From Bifidobacterium choloepi (GTDB lineage: Bacteria; Actinomycetota; Actinomycetes; Actinomycetales; Bifidobacteriaceae), in contig NZ_VYSG01000001.1 of assembly GCF_010667615.1 (NCBI RefSeq), positions 1,258,580 to 1,322,579 on the forward strand: 64,000 nt of DNA. Reading direction: 5' to 3'. Both the position numbers and the translations under genes were made by a program. Below, piece after piece: positions 1-9,041 of this stretch (position 1 is its first letter; the number at the start of each line of letters is the position of its first letter). The notes below the pieces were generated by a model, which was not told the origin of the DNA, ran no database searches, and saw nothing but the letters and a program-made list of their open reading frames with translations.

Positions 1-1
1 A

Positions 2-1789
2 ATCGTTCACCGCGACATCAAGCCGACGAACGTCATGGTCTCGCTGTCGGGGCCGATCCTCGTCGACTTCGGCATCGCGATGGGCGCCGGCGAAAGCCAC
101 GTGACAACAACCGGCCTCGTCATGGGCACGCCGGGCTTCATCGCGCCGGAGATCATCGACGGCGCCGAAAGCGACGACGAGACCGACTGGTGGTCGGTCG
201 CGTCGGTGCTCGCGTTCGCGGCGACCGGCCAGCCGGTCTTCGGCAAGTCGCCGATGATGGCGGTGCTCGAGCGCGAGGCGAGCGGCAACGCCAACCTCGC
301 CGGCCTGCCGCCGCGCACGATGGCGGCGTTCCGCTCGGCGCTCAACCCCGACCGCTCGAAGCGCTGCTCGCCGCAGGAGCTGCTCAACGCGATCACGCAG
401 GACGCATGGGATTCGACGGCCTGGCAGGACGCCGGCGGCTCGTCGCTGCTCGGCGCGCCGGCCGCGTCGAGCAGTTCGAACGATTTGTCATTCCTGGACG
501 ATTCGGCCGCCGCGGCCCCGTCCGCGACGTCGCCGTCGTCCGCAACATCATCGCCGTCGTCCACCAGCGGGGCGGCGATGCCCCCTTTTGGCTCTCCTGA
601 CCCGCGCCGGGGGTCAACTGCGGCCATCGCCAATCCGCGCCTGGCCTGGCGGCGTCCGCTGCCGCCCCCTCCGCCGCGGCACACGGCCGCCAATCCGACC
701 CGCCCGATGCTGACCGCGCTGCCGACGACGCGTCTCGACGAGGCCGCTGAACCGACGGTCGCCGAGCCGCATGCCGCCGAACCGCCAACCACGCGCATGC
801 CGGAACCATATGCCGCCGAACCGCCAACGATCGCCGAACCGGTCGGCGACTACTACCAGTCGCCGGCGCTTGGCCGGCTCGTCACGAACACCGAGGCGGC
901 CCGGAACGGGGGCGCCGCGCCGCCGGCGATCGCGCCGACCGCGGTCGCCGGCCAGGACGAAGTCGGCGCGACGGCCGTGCAATCGCCGACAGCGGTACAG
1001 CCGCAGCCGGTCGCCACGCAGCCCGAATGGAACGAAGTCCCCATGCAGCCGACCGGCGCCGGCGAATCGTACAATCCGTACGGCCAGCAGCCGTACGGCG
1101 CCGAATCGTACCCGCAGAATCCGTACACGCAACCGCCCGTCGACTCGCGGGCCGACTATCCGCGCCGAGGCGCGCTGCCATGCTGGCTGCTGGCGATCCC
1201 GATCTTCCTGCTCGGCGCGGCGATGCCGTTCGCCGGGCTGACGCTGTCGTTCGTGCTGCTGTGGATCCTGATGGCGGCCGGCCTCAACGTCAACGCGCAG
1301 CGCCAGCGCGAGATGCGCCGCGGCGGCCAGTCGCGCGGATCGGACGCGGCGCTGCGCGTCGTCTCGTTCCCGGCCCACCTGCTCAAGGGACTGGGCCGCG
1401 CCATTCCGGCGATGCTGCTGGACACGCTGATCGCCGTCTGCGTCGCCGTCATCGGCACGGTGCTCGGCCAGCTGCCGCTCGAATCCGTCGGCCTCGACGT
1501 CGCCGGCCTCGCCGTGGCCGTCAAGCTGCCGTACGATTCGACCGCCTCGCTGACGGCCGGTATCCTTGGCCTGGCGTGCGGCTGCGGCTGGCTGGTCGCG
1601 TGCCACGGCCCCGGCGGCGAGATCGTACGCACCGGCGCCGGCTCCCTGCGCGGCAAGTCCGGCTCGACGCGCTCCTCCACCCGCCTCTATGTCGCCGTCA
1701 TGCTCGGCATCTGGCTGGCCCTGACCGCCTTCATCCTTCTCGCCGCCCTGGCCACCCCCACCGTCGACTGGACCCCGTTCCTCGCCTGA
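2..1789 (+). CDS. Serine/threonine protein kinase with C-terminal membrane segments, 5'-truncated
   Basis: The reading frame is open from base 2, so the start lies outside the window. The visible 595 residues begin in the kinase catalytic loop (IVHRDIKPTN, residues 1-10), followed by VDFGIA (metal-binding DFG) and GFIAPEIIDG (APE-like activation-segment end), so the catalytic core looks intact. After the kinase lobe comes a long Ala/Pro/Glu-rich linker with AEPPTTRMPEPYAAEPPTIAEP-like repetition (about residues 235-280) and Gln/Tyr/Pro-rich sequence. Four hydrophobic segments follow (about 390-420, 460-490, 510-530, 555-585), so the protein is a membrane kinase with an unusual C-terminal multi-span domain in place of extracellular PASTA repeats. 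Substrates cannot be inferred; in actinobacteria such kinases phosphorylate cell-wall and division proteins. The gene ends about 200 bp before the DsbA-like gene. Confidence 0.9.
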   Translation: MVHRDIKPTNVMVSLSGPILVDFGIAMGAGESHVTTTGLVMGTPGFIAPEIIDGAESDDETDWWSVASVLAFAATGQPVFGKSPMMAVLEREASGNANLAGLPPRTMAAFRSALNPDRSKRCSPQELLNAITQDAWDSTAWQDAGGSSLLGAPAASSSSNDLSFLDDSAAAAPSATSPSSATSSPSSTSGAAMPPFGSPDPRRGSTAAIANPRLAWRRPLPPPPPRHTAANPTRPMLTALPTTRLDEAAEPTVAEPHAAEPPTTRMPEPYAAEPPTIAEPVGDYYQSPALGRLVTNTEAARNGGAAPPAIAPTAVAGQDEVGATAVQSPTAVQPQPVATQPEWNEVPMQPTGAGESYNPYGQQPYGAESYPQNPYTQPPVDSRADYPRRGALPCWLLAIPIFLLGAAMPFAGLTLSFVLLWILMAAGLNVNAQRQREMRRGGQSRGSDAALRVVSFPAHLLKGLGRAIPAMLLDTLIAVCVAVIGTVLGQLPLESVGLDVAGLAVAVKLPYDSTASLTAGILGLACGCGWLVACHGPGGEIVRTGAGSLRGKSGSTRSSTRLYVAVMLGIWLALTAFILLAALATPTVDWTPFLA

Positions 1790-1986
1790 ACCCCGGGCGA
1801 ATCGTGAAAAAATGGCGGAAATTGGGCGGGCGACGAACGATTCCCATGATTCCTTCAGCAAGCGCCCACACACTTGCTTCGGCATGATGTTCCGCTTGCG
1901 GAACGGCTGTCAGTATATTTGAGAGACAGAAAACAGGACACCGGCGCGCGGGAGAGACCGCCGCGTTCATCCAGGAAAGGACTGGG

Positions 1987-3174
1987 ATGGCCCAGAATCC
2001 CAAGAATTCGAGGAATTCGAAGAACGCAGCTCCGAATTCGAACGCCAAACCGAATCAGCCGAATCAGAAGAAGCAGAACGGCGCGACCGACAAGCGCAAC
2101 GCCAACGCAGCCAACCGCCAGCAGGCGGCGCGCGACGCGAAGCGGATGAGCCGGGCCGAGCGGCGCGAGTACGACCGCCGGATGCAGGAGGCGCGGCTCG
2201 CGAAGGCGGCGAAGGAGCGCAAGCAGCAGACGATCATCGGCATCATCGTCGCCGTCGTCGTCGTGGCGATCCTCGTCGTCGCCGGCGTCGTCGTCTGGAA
2301 CAAGACGCATCCGTCGGCCAGCGAGACGGCGTCGTCGGAGACCGTCGAGCAGGCGTACGAGGAGCTGCAGGAGGTGTCCGTCAAGCCGACGCGCGCCGAC
2401 GACAAGGGCGGCATCCTGATCTCGAAGGACGGCTACGGCACGTCGGTCGACGACGTCCCGACCGTCGCGATCTACATGGACTTCCTGTGCCCGGGCTGCG
2501 GCAACCTCAACCGCCAGCTCGACCAGGACCTCATCAAGATGATGAACGCCGGCCAGGTCAACCTCGAGCTGCACTTCATGTCGTTCATGGACCGCTACTC
2601 GACCGACAACTATTCGTCGCGCGCGGCGAACGCGGCGCTGTGGATCGCCGATCACGACGACAATCCCGACCACCTGCTGCAGTTCATCACGAACCTGTAC
2701 GCCGAGGACTTCCAGCCGGAGGAGGGATCGTCGTACGTCTCCGTCTCCGACGACAAGATCAAGGAGCAGGCGATTGCCGCCGGCGTCTCCGAGAGCGTCG
2801 CCGACGGCGCGTTCGACAACACCTACGACGACTGGCTGACGGCGATCAACACCTACACGCCGAAGCGCGAGGAGCTGTGGAACGTCTCCGGCTCGCTCAA
2901 GGGCTCGATGTCGACGCCGACGGTGACGATCAACGGCTACTTCTGGGACATGAACAACATCACGCTCGCGAACATGACGATCGCCGACGCGTTCCTCGAG
3001 GCGATCGAGCTGCCGGCCAACGAAGTCGGCGTCGCCGGCGATCTGCCCGGCATCGGCGCGACCGGCGTCCCGATCAACGTCGCCACCGGCGAGCCGCAGT
3101 CGACGGAGGAAAGTTCGTCGTCGGCCAGCAGCACGGCGTCGTCGAGCAGCACGGCCAGCAGCTCCAGCAAGTAG
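1987..3174 (+). CDS. Membrane-anchored DsbA-family thioredoxin-like protein
   Basis: This 395-residue protein has an Asn/Lys/Arg-rich cytoplasmic N-terminus (1-80), one transmembrane helix (about 82-104, very Val/Ile rich) and a thioredoxin-fold DsbA-type domain. The domain holds a CPGC redox motif at residues 168-171 (context MDFLCPGCGNLNRQL) and a cis-Pro loop candidate STPTVTING. It should therefore act outside the membrane as a thiol-disulfide oxidoreductase for secreted proteins. The C-terminus is a low-complexity Ser-rich tail. The start is fixed by AGGAAAGG a few bases before ATG at 1987. A strong hairpin follows the stop. A membrane-anchored DsbA-like protein next to a PknB-like kinase is a plausible envelope group, but partners are inferred only from position. 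Confidence 0.88.
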   Translation: MAQNPKNSRNSKNAAPNSNAKPNQPNQKKQNGATDKRNANAANRQQAARDAKRMSRAERREYDRRMQEARLAKAAKERKQQTIIGIIVAVVVVAILVVAGVVVWNKTHPSASETASSETVEQAYEELQEVSVKPTRADDKGGILISKDGYGTSVDDVPTVAIYMDFLCPGCGNLNRQLDQDLIKMMNAGQVNLELHFMSFMDRYSTDNYSSRAANAALWIADHDDNPDHLLQFITNLYAEDFQPEEGSSYVSVSDDKIKEQAIAAGVSESVADGAFDNTYDDWLTAINTYTPKREELWNVSGSLKGSMSTPTVTINGYFWDMNNITLANMTIADAFLEAIELPANEVGVAGDLPGIGATGVPINVATGEPQSTEESSSSASSTASSSSTASSSSK

Positions 3175-3210
3175 GTTCTCGCTCTTTCTTGCTTTTTCCT
3201 GATGTCTCTT

Positions 3211-3251
3211 GATGTCACGATCCCGTGATCGGATCCCGGGATCGTGACATC
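3211..3251 (+). terminator. Long hairpin after the DsbA-like gene
   Basis: A perfect 15-bp stem: GATGTCACGATCCCG at 3211-3225 pairs with CGGGATCGTGACATC at 3237-3251, with an 11-nt loop. It sits 37 bp after the stop codon. There is no clear T-tract, so it may be a processing or repeat element rather than an intrinsic terminator. A related sequence recurs at 63064-63092, which argues for a dispersed repeat. From here to the tRNA at 3550 the DNA is AT-rich and holds no recognisable gene. Confidence 0.6.
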
Positions 3252-3549
3252 CGGGACACCGGGAGGAAGGATCCTCGCCCGAAGAGAGAAGATTCCGAAC
3301 TCGATCAAACTCGATGCGACGATAGAAAAACTCGACAGATTTGGCGAGAAACTCTGGTTTTGAAAATCTTCACAATTTTTCGTGTCGCGGCCCGGGGACG
3401 GCATAGTTACCCCCGTACACAAAGACACACCCGCCAAAACGTTCGGTTGGTGCTGCTATGCTATTGCACGTTTGCTGCATCCGCGAGCGGATTTCGGTGC
3501 CCGCGAACGTCGGACAAACTCCATAAAATTCAACATTTCATGGTTATTT

Positions 3550-3626
3550 GCCTCTTTAGCTCAGATGGCCAGAGCGGCCGCCTTGTAAGCGGCAGGTCGT
3601 CGGTTCGATCCCGACAAGAGGCTCCA
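3550..3626 (+). tRNA. tRNA-Thr (anticodon UGU)
   Basis: The cloverleaf reads cleanly. Acceptor GCCTCTT (3550-3556) pairs with AAGAGGC (3616-3622). The anticodon stem GCCGC/GCGGC encloses the loop CTTGTAA with anticodon TGT at 3584-3586. The T arm is GTCGG-TTCGATC-CCGAC. The terminal CCA (3624-3626) is encoded. The preceding ~100 bp are AT-rich, as expected for a stand-alone tRNA promoter. Confidence 0.96.
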
Positions 3627-3725
3627 TTGCGCCCAAAAAAGAGGCGTCGTATACTTGGAACCATACAAGTTGCGGCAAGCCAATGACGTTTTGGCGCAAG
3701 AAGAAGTCTTACCGTGTGTAAGTAT

Positions 3726-3757
3726 CCGGAAGCCTTCCCCCAACCATAGGCTTCCGG
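3726..3757 (+). other. Hairpin downstream of tRNA-Thr
   Basis: A 9-bp perfect stem: CCGGAAGCC (3726-3734) with GGCTTCCGG (3749-3757). It precedes a much better intrinsic terminator 40 bp further on and could be part of the tRNA transcript 3' end. Confidence 0.45.
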
Positions 3758-3795
3758 TTCAGGCGAGGCAATCCCCCAACCAGCCTTGCCTGCCC

Positions 3796-3835
3796 GGGGG
3801 CGAGAACATCCCCTTCTCTCTCGCCCCCTCTTTTT
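3796..3835 (+). terminator. Intrinsic terminator after tRNA-Thr
   Basis: The stem GGGGGCGAGA (3796-3805) pairs with TCTCGCCCCC (3819-3828) and is followed directly by TCTTTTT. This is a textbook rho-independent terminator for the + strand and probably ends the tRNA-Thr transcript. Confidence 0.8.
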
Positions 3836-4433
3836 GCTCTTGGACGCGTTCGCTACGAGCCGATTGACACCGAGCGTTTTCCTTCCAGCCCGCTCCCCCA
3901 CTGCATCTTGTCCATCGGCTCCGTTTCCGCGTTCCGGCCACGATCCCCGCAGGTCGTGGCCGTTCCCTTGTTTACCGCCGGCCGCCCAACCGTCCGGCCG
4001 CCCAGCCCCATTGCCTGCCGCCATGCCTCCCGCGTCACGGGATTACGAATGGCATGGAAATCCGTCATGTGAAATTGTTCGCGGTGTCGATTTTGCAAAA
4101 CATCTTGTCACAATCGCCGTCGTTGGCGAAGCCGACCTTGCAAAACCAAGGATCGCTAATAGTCAACTATGTTACCGCATTTTCCGCCTCCGGCATAGCG
4201 GGCCAACATCTCCGGGCGCGGCGGCCCGCGCCGACCGGGGACGGCGGCGTCATTGCGCCCCATCCGCGGTTCCCGGGTACGGCGGCTTCGCGACATCGAC
4301 GACGTCGACGGGCAGCCAGCACGCCACCCGAGTTCGGGAAGAATCGTTCCAATTCCACCCCGGCCCCCTCGACGGCGTTCAGCAGGCTGTGGGAAGATGG
4401 TGCGTAACACTGCCGTCAACGAAAGAAGGACAG
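3836..4433. other. Long untranslated region before the G5/lysozyme-like gene
   Basis: About 600 bp with no convincing gene; open frames here lack ribosome sites and look random. The first half is lower in GC (around 4040-4180, with TTGCAAAA-type runs) and is the likely promoter zone. The second half (4195-4430) is GC-rich and could fold, and it contains one GAATCGTTC copy at 4341. Related rpf genes of other actinobacteria can carry a c-di-AMP (ydaO-type) riboswitch in their leader. I could not recognise its conserved core here, so none is called. Confidence 0.4.
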
Positions 4434-6095
4434 ATGGCCAAGCGATGGACACCGAGGCACATGGTCGTCATGCGCCGGATCCGCGTGATGATCGTCGTCA
4501 TCGCGCTCGTGCTCGCGAGCTGCGTGACCTTCTTCGCGACGGCCCGCAAGACAGTGGCGCTCGAAGTCAACGGCGAGAAGACGACGGTGACGACGTACGC
4601 GACGACCGTCTACGGACTGCTGCGGGAACAGGGCATCACGACGAAGACGCACGACGTCGTCAAGGCGACGAACGGCGAGAACCTGACGAACAACGACGTC
4701 GTCACGGTGAAGTCGGCCTACCAGACGACCGTCACGATCGACGGGCAGGCGGTGCCGTTCTGGACCGTCGCCAGCTCGTACGCCCAGCTCATCGGCTTCT
4801 TCGAGGCGAACGAGGTCGCCGCGAGCGCCATCACCGTCAACATCACGAACATTTACAACCAGCTGACCGGCGGCATCGTGCTGAACGCCGACGGCCCGGT
4901 CACCGTCATCGCCGACGGCAAGACGTCGGTCGCGCCGGACGGCAACCTGCCGGCGGCGAGCATCCTCGACTCGAAGGGCATCGTGCTCGGCAAGGAGGAT
5001 CGCGTCAGCGTCTACGAGCAGGACGGCACGACGGTGCTGCAGGTGCAGCGCGTCACGCACGGCACCGTCACGGAGACGGAAGCCATCCCGTACGGCACGC
5101 AGACGGTCGTCGACTACTCGCTCGAGCCGGGCCAGACCGTCGTCGAGCAGGAAGGCGTCACCGGCGAGAAGACGAACACGTATTCGGTGACGTATGTCGA
5201 CGGCGTCGAGGAAAGCCGTACGCTCACCGACTCAACCGTGACGAAGCAGGCGCTCGACGAAGTCATCGGCGTCGGCCCGGCCGCGACGGAAGACAATTCG
5301 TCGAACGATTCTTCCGCCTCGTCGGATTCCTCGAACGATTCTTCCGGTTCGAACGATTCTTCCGGTTCCTCCGACGATTCCGCCAAGGACAATTCGTCGT
5401 CCGATGACGACTCCGCGAAGAGCGACGACTCGGCGTCGTCCGACGAGTCCTCGTCCTCCTCCGACGACGCGTCGGCCGACGCGTCCGCGAGCGCGAGCCC
5501 GTCGACGTCCGACGACTCGGCGGCCAAGGACGACGCAAGCGCCTCCGCCACGGCCAGCCCGTCCGCGAGCGCGACGTCGGCACCATCGTCGAGCGCGACG
5601 ACCAATTCGTCCGGCTCGTCGAACTCGTCCGGCTCGTCGTCGGGCAATTCCTCGTCCGGCAATGCCGGCTCGACAGGTTCGTCGGGTGGCAGCTCGGGCA
5701 GCACGTCGACGGGCGGATCGTCCTCGTCGTCCTCGTCGTCCTCGAGCAGCTCGACGGCGTCCGCGGCGAACTGCCGGCTGTACCGGCCGTCCGTCTCGGC
5801 CGCGCAGACGTACGCCGCCGGCGCGGCGGCGCAATACGGCTGGACCGGCGACGAGTGGACAACGCTCGTCACCCTGTGGAACAAGGAGTCGAGCTGGCGC
5901 TGGAACGCCGAGAACCCGACGTCGGGCGCGTACGGCATTCCGCAGGCGCTGCCGGCGTCGAAGATGGCCGACTACGGCGCGAACTACCGCGACGACGCCG
6001 CCGTCCAGATCGACTGGGGCCTCAACTACATCTCCAGCCGCTACGGCTCCCCCACCGCCGCCTGGAAGTTCTGGCAGACCAAGGGCTGGTACTGA
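4434..6095 (+). CDS. Secreted G5-domain, lysozyme-like (resuscitation-promoting-factor type) protein
   Basis: The start at ATG 4434 is set by GAAAGAAGG eight bases upstream, giving 553 residues. The N-terminal helix (about 18-36, VMIVVIALVLASC) is a signal anchor; the LASC could also be a lipobox. The next domains are DUF348-like ubiquitin-fold repeats (about 40-180; typical TTVYGLLREQGI) and a G5 domain (about 185-275). A ~160-residue Ser/Asp/Ala linker (about 280-440) precedes a C-terminal lysozyme/transglycosylase-like domain (about 445-553; WNKESSWRWNAENPTSGAYGIPQ, with the candidate catalytic Glu in NKESSW). It should bind and cleave peptidoglycan. The linker is rich in the GAACGATTC repeat, which encodes NDSS here. 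The family assignment is solid; the exact bond cut is not known. Confidence 0.88.
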   Translation: MAKRWTPRHMVVMRRIRVMIVVIALVLASCVTFFATARKTVALEVNGEKTTVTTYATTVYGLLREQGITTKTHDVVKATNGENLTNNDVVTVKSAYQTTVTIDGQAVPFWTVASSYAQLIGFFEANEVAASAITVNITNIYNQLTGGIVLNADGPVTVIADGKTSVAPDGNLPAASILDSKGIVLGKEDRVSVYEQDGTTVLQVQRVTHGTVTETEAIPYGTQTVVDYSLEPGQTVVEQEGVTGEKTNTYSVTYVDGVEESRTLTDSTVTKQALDEVIGVGPAATEDNSSNDSSASSDSSNDSSGSNDSSGSSDDSAKDNSSSDDDSAKSDDSASSDESSSSSDDASADASASASPSTSDDSAAKDDASASATASPSASATSAPSSSATTNSSGSSNSSGSSSGNSSSGNAGSTGSSGGSSGSTSTGGSSSSSSSSSSSSTASAANCRLYRPSVSAAQTYAAGAAAQYGWTGDEWTTLVTLWNKESSWRWNAENPTSGAYGIPQALPASKMADYGANYRDDAAVQIDWGLNYISSRYGSPTAAWKFWQTKGWY

Positions 6096-6191
6096 GGTAC
6101 CCCCTCCAGGGGGCTCTAGTGGCGCCGGTTACGACAGCGGGTAGGCTTGGGAGGAAGCATCGTTCAATTTTTTCGAAATCTGTGAGGTCAC

Positions 6192-7076
6192 ATGGGTGAG
6201 AACTCCGGCCGGCTGCTCGGAGCCGCCGACATCCGCAGGATCGCCGCCGAGGCCGGCGTGACGCCGACGAAGAAGTTCGGCCAGAATTTCGTCATCGATC
6301 CGGGCACCGTGCGGAGAATTGTCCGCGAGGCCGGCGTGACGGCCGGCGACCATGTGCTGGAAGTCGGGCCGGGGCTCGGGTCGCTGACGCTGGCGATCCT
6401 CGAGACCGGCGCGAGCGTCGTCGCCGTCGAGATCGACCCGCCGGTCGCCGTGCGGCTGCCGAAGACCGTCGCCGAGTTCATGCCGGACGCCGCCGGCCGC
6501 CTCGCCGTCGTCAACCGCGACGCGCTGACCCTCACGCCGGCGAACCTGCCGCAGCTCGGCGACGGCGAACGATTCGTCCTCGTCGCCAACTTGCCGTACA
6601 ACGTCGCGACGCCGATCATCCTGACTCTTCTGGAACGATTCGCGGGGCTCGAATCGTTCCTCGTCATGGTACAGAAGGAAGTCGCCGACCGGCTGGCCGC
6701 GACCCCGGGATCGAAGATCTACGGCACGCCGAGCGTCAAGCTGGCCTGGTACGGCCACGCCGAACGCGCCGGCCTTGTCGGCCGCAACGTGTTCTGGCCC
6801 GCCCCGAACGTCGACTCGGCCCTCGTCTCGTTCACGCGCTATCCGGACGGCCACCTGCCGCTCGCCGACGAACTCGGCGTCGGGCGCGAGCTCGTCTTCG
6901 AGCTGATCGACGCCGCGTTCATGCAGCGTCGCAAGACGCTGCACGCGGCGCTGAAGAAAATCGTGCCGGCCGAGGCCTACGACCTCTCCGGCATCGACCC
7001 GACCCGCCGCGGCGAAACGCTGACGATCGACGAATTCGTCCGCCTCGCCGCCGCCGTCCGGCGCGCCCGCGACTAG
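6192..7076 (+). CDS. rsmA: 16S rRNA (adenine1518-N6/adenine1519-N6)-dimethyltransferase
   Basis: This 294-residue protein dimethylates two adjacent adenines in the 3' hairpin of 16S rRNA using S-adenosylmethionine, a late step in 30S assembly (KsgA). The motifs are FGQNFVID (29-36), the SAM-binding LEVGPGLGSLT (56-66) and the catalytic NLPYN (133-137). The start ATG 6192 is preceded by GTGAGGTCAC. An inverted pair of the dispersed 9-mer (11-bp stem, 6632-6642 with 6650-6660) lies directly after NLPYN and encodes part of LLERFAGLESFL. In actinobacteria rsmA commonly precedes ispE, as here (81 bp gap). Confidence 0.95.
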   Translation: MGENSGRLLGAADIRRIAAEAGVTPTKKFGQNFVIDPGTVRRIVREAGVTAGDHVLEVGPGLGSLTLAILETGASVVAVEIDPPVAVRLPKTVAEFMPDAAGRLAVVNRDALTLTPANLPQLGDGERFVLVANLPYNVATPIILTLLERFAGLESFLVMVQKEVADRLAATPGSKIYGTPSVKLAWYGHAERAGLVGRNVFWPAPNVDSALVSFTRYPDGHLPLADELGVGRELVFELIDAAFMQRRKTLHAALKKIVPAEAYDLSGIDPTRRGETLTIDEFVRLAAAVRRARD

Positions 7077-7157
7077 GCGCCTCGGGTTCGGATATCGCCA
7101 ATACCCCCGGAATCGTCCAACCATCCATTCCCTACCAACCGAAAGCGAGCGGCGGTC

Positions 7158-8090
7158 ATGACCGACGACAACACTCCCGGCACCCTCGGCGCGGTCAGCG
7201 TCGACTGTCCGGCGAAGACGAACCTCACGCTGCATGTCGGCGAGCGACATGACGAGTGGGGCGGCCGGCACGCGCTCGACACCGTCTACTGCGGCCTCGG
7301 CATCTACGACACGGTGACGGTCGAGCAGAAGCGGCCGAGCACCGGCTTCTCCCTCGACATTTCCGGCCGCTTCCTCGGCGACCTCGCGTCGTCGTCGACC
7401 GACCTGCGCCGCAACCATGCCGTCCGCGCGCTGTTCACGATGGCGCACGCGGCCGGCCGCGAAGCCGACATCAGCATCTCGATCGAGAAGGAAATCCCGG
7501 TCGGCGCCGGCCTCGGCGGCGGCTCGGCCGACGCGGCCGCCGTCATCCTCGGCCTGAACGCGCTGTGGGAGCTCGACTGGCCACTCGAAAAGCTCCAGGC
7601 CATCGCCGCCGGTCTCGGCGCCGACATGCCGTTCTGCCTGAGCGGCGGCTATGCGCGCGGCACCGGCTTCGGCGAGCGGATCGAGCTGCTCGACGCGACG
7701 TCGCCGACCGTCGCGGCGCTCAGGGCCGACGGCTTCGACGGCGACGTCATCGTCGGCGCCTACCGGGCCGAACTCGGCACGCCGGAAGTCTACGGCCTGT
7801 TCGACGAGCTCGGCGACGGCGATGGCGACCTCAACTCGCTGCAGAAGGCGGCCATCGAGCTGCATCCGCGCTCCGGCCGCGCCATCGAGCTCGCGCTGGA
7901 AGCCGGCGCCACGCAGGCGTTCGTCTCCGGCTCCGGCCCGTCGGTCGTCGCGTTCGTGCCGGACGGCGCCGCGATGGAGGCCGTCGACCGCTCGTGGCGC
8001 GAATGGAACGCCGTCGACCGCCTGATCACCGCCACCGCCCCCGCCGTCCCGATCGTGCGTCATCTTGATTCCCCGGAAGGGGATCGCTGA
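7158..8090 (+). CDS. ispE: 4-diphosphocytidyl-2-C-methyl-D-erythritol kinase
   Basis: This 310-residue GHMP-superfamily kinase phosphorylates CDP-methylerythritol in the MEP isoprenoid pathway. The N-terminus shows the substrate-binding VDCPAKTNLTLHVG. The ATP-binding glycine loop PVGAGLGGGSADAAA lies at about residues 114-128, and the third GHMP motif (SGSGPSVVAF) is near residue 256. The last codons (residues ~303-310, DSPEGDR) and the stop codon fall inside the left arm of a dispersed palindromic element. This end may therefore have been rewritten by repeat insertion. Confidence 0.94.
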   Translation: MTDDNTPGTLGAVSVDCPAKTNLTLHVGERHDEWGGRHALDTVYCGLGIYDTVTVEQKRPSTGFSLDISGRFLGDLASSSTDLRRNHAVRALFTMAHAAGREADISISIEKEIPVGAGLGGGSADAAAVILGLNALWELDWPLEKLQAIAAGLGADMPFCLSGGYARGTGFGERIELLDATSPTVAALRADGFDGDVIVGAYRAELGTPEVYGLFDELGDGDGDLNSLQKAAIELHPRSGRAIELALEAGATQAFVSGSGPSVVAFVPDGAAMEAVDRSWREWNAVDRLITATAPAVPIVRHLDSPEGDR

Positions 8091-8224
8091 GGCGTGACCG
8101 GAGCGATGGGCCGACTTGCGGAACGCAGGCGGTTACGCTCCGCATGCCGGTCCCCGGTCCCGCGTCGCCCGACAGCTCCCTTCCGGGGAGCCCGGGTTTG
8201 TGGGCAGTCCGGGTTTGTGACATG
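8068..8224. repeat. Composite palindromic element (degenerate copy) at the ispE 3' end
   Basis: The left arm CCCCGGAAGGGG (from 8072) overlaps the last codons of ispE. The middle contains a cggAGCG...CGCTCCg-type inverted repeat with GGTTACG, as in the copies at 20.3 and 31.5 kb. The right arm AGCTCCCTTCCGGGGAGC lies at about 8176-8194. It is immediately followed by two GGGTTTGTG copies (8198-8220) of the separate TTTGTGACAT hairpin family. The rest of the ispE-LytR_C gap to 8406 holds no gene; one GAATCGTTC lies at 8362. Confidence 0.7.
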
Positions 8225-8406
8225 TTGAGGGAAAATTCAGGCACCGGGTTCCACGCGTCAGCTCTTGCGACTAAGCTTGGCTGTTCAGCACGTCGAGTCG
8301 CCGGAGCGGGGAATCCTCGCAGGAAGCTCCAAGGCATCCGGCGCACACTGGACGGTCGAGAGAATCGTTCACCATTCTTCAGCTGAACCACGAGACGAGG
8401 AGTGAC

Positions 8407-9030
8407 ATGTCCGAAAGCACCGACGGGCGCGAAGCGCGCAAGCAGTACATGCGCCACCGCCAGACCATGGTCTTCACGACGATCGGCGCCGTGCTGGTCG
8501 TCGCGATGATCGTCTCGCTGCTGTTCTTCTTCCATGTCGGCGGCCTCGGCAAGGTCGAGACGGCCGCCGACGAGCCGAACTTCGGCTATCCGGCGCCGTG
8601 CGTGCAGACCGAGGGCAGCGACTCGCAGGTCACCTACCTCGCGAACAACGCCGTCACCGTCCGCGTCCTCAACGGCACGTCGTCGACCGGCTTCGCGCAG
8701 GCGGTCGGCTCGGCGCTCGAGAACCGCGAGTTCGTGCTGCAGGGCGTCGACAACTATTCGTCGTCCGACGTCGAGCGCACGATCATCCGCTTCGGCAAGA
8801 ACGCGATTCCGGAGGCGTACACGCTCGTCTCCAACTTCTCCGACGCGTACCTGCAGATGGACGACCGCACCGACAAGCTCGTCGACGTCATCCTCGGCGC
8901 CTCGTTCAACAACCTCGTCGACACCGACGACGTGCCGAAGACCGGTTCCGTCATCCCGAACATCGAGGGCTGCGTCGCCGCCGACCAGCTCACCGACGTC
9001 CCGAAGGCCGACGAACACACGGCCGTCTGA
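8407..9030 (+). CDS. LytR C-terminal-domain membrane protein
   Basis: This 207-residue protein has a short cytoplasmic N-terminus, one transmembrane helix (about 20-43) and an extracellular LytR_C domain (about 75-180; VTVRVLNGTSSTGFAQAVGSAL, the usual V-V-N-x-T-x-x-G-x-A pattern). It lacks the catalytic LytR-CpsA-Psr phosphotransferase domain, so it is a stand-alone LytR_C protein. A role in cell-wall glycopolymer assembly is only inferred from the domain. The start is set by GAGGAGTGAC before ATG 8407. Confidence 0.82.
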   Translation: MSESTDGREARKQYMRHRQTMVFTTIGAVLVVAMIVSLLFFFHVGGLGKVETAADEPNFGYPAPCVQTEGSDSQVTYLANNAVTVRVLNGTSSTGFAQAVGSALENREFVLQGVDNYSSSDVERTIIRFGKNAIPEAYTLVSNFSDAYLQMDDRTDKLVDVILGASFNNLVDTDDVPKTGSVIPNIEGCVAADQLTDVPKADEHTAV

Positions 9031-9041
9031 CGTGCGTTAAA

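Noticed and set aside
4195..4430. c-di-AMP (ydaO) riboswitch before the rpf-like gene
   Set aside because: The context is suggestive, but I could not match the conserved core or pairing by eye. A covariance-model search would settle it.
3786..4433. N-terminal extension of the G5/lysozyme-like protein
   Set aside because: The frame stays open by chance through a terminator and leader. The signal anchor begins just after ATG 4434, which has a good ribosome site.
6129..8063. A 644-codon open frame opposite rsmA and ispE
   Set aside because: It is the Arg/Asp/Val-rich mirror of two well-identified genes, a normal by-product of high GC with strong third-position bias. It has no recognisable domain.
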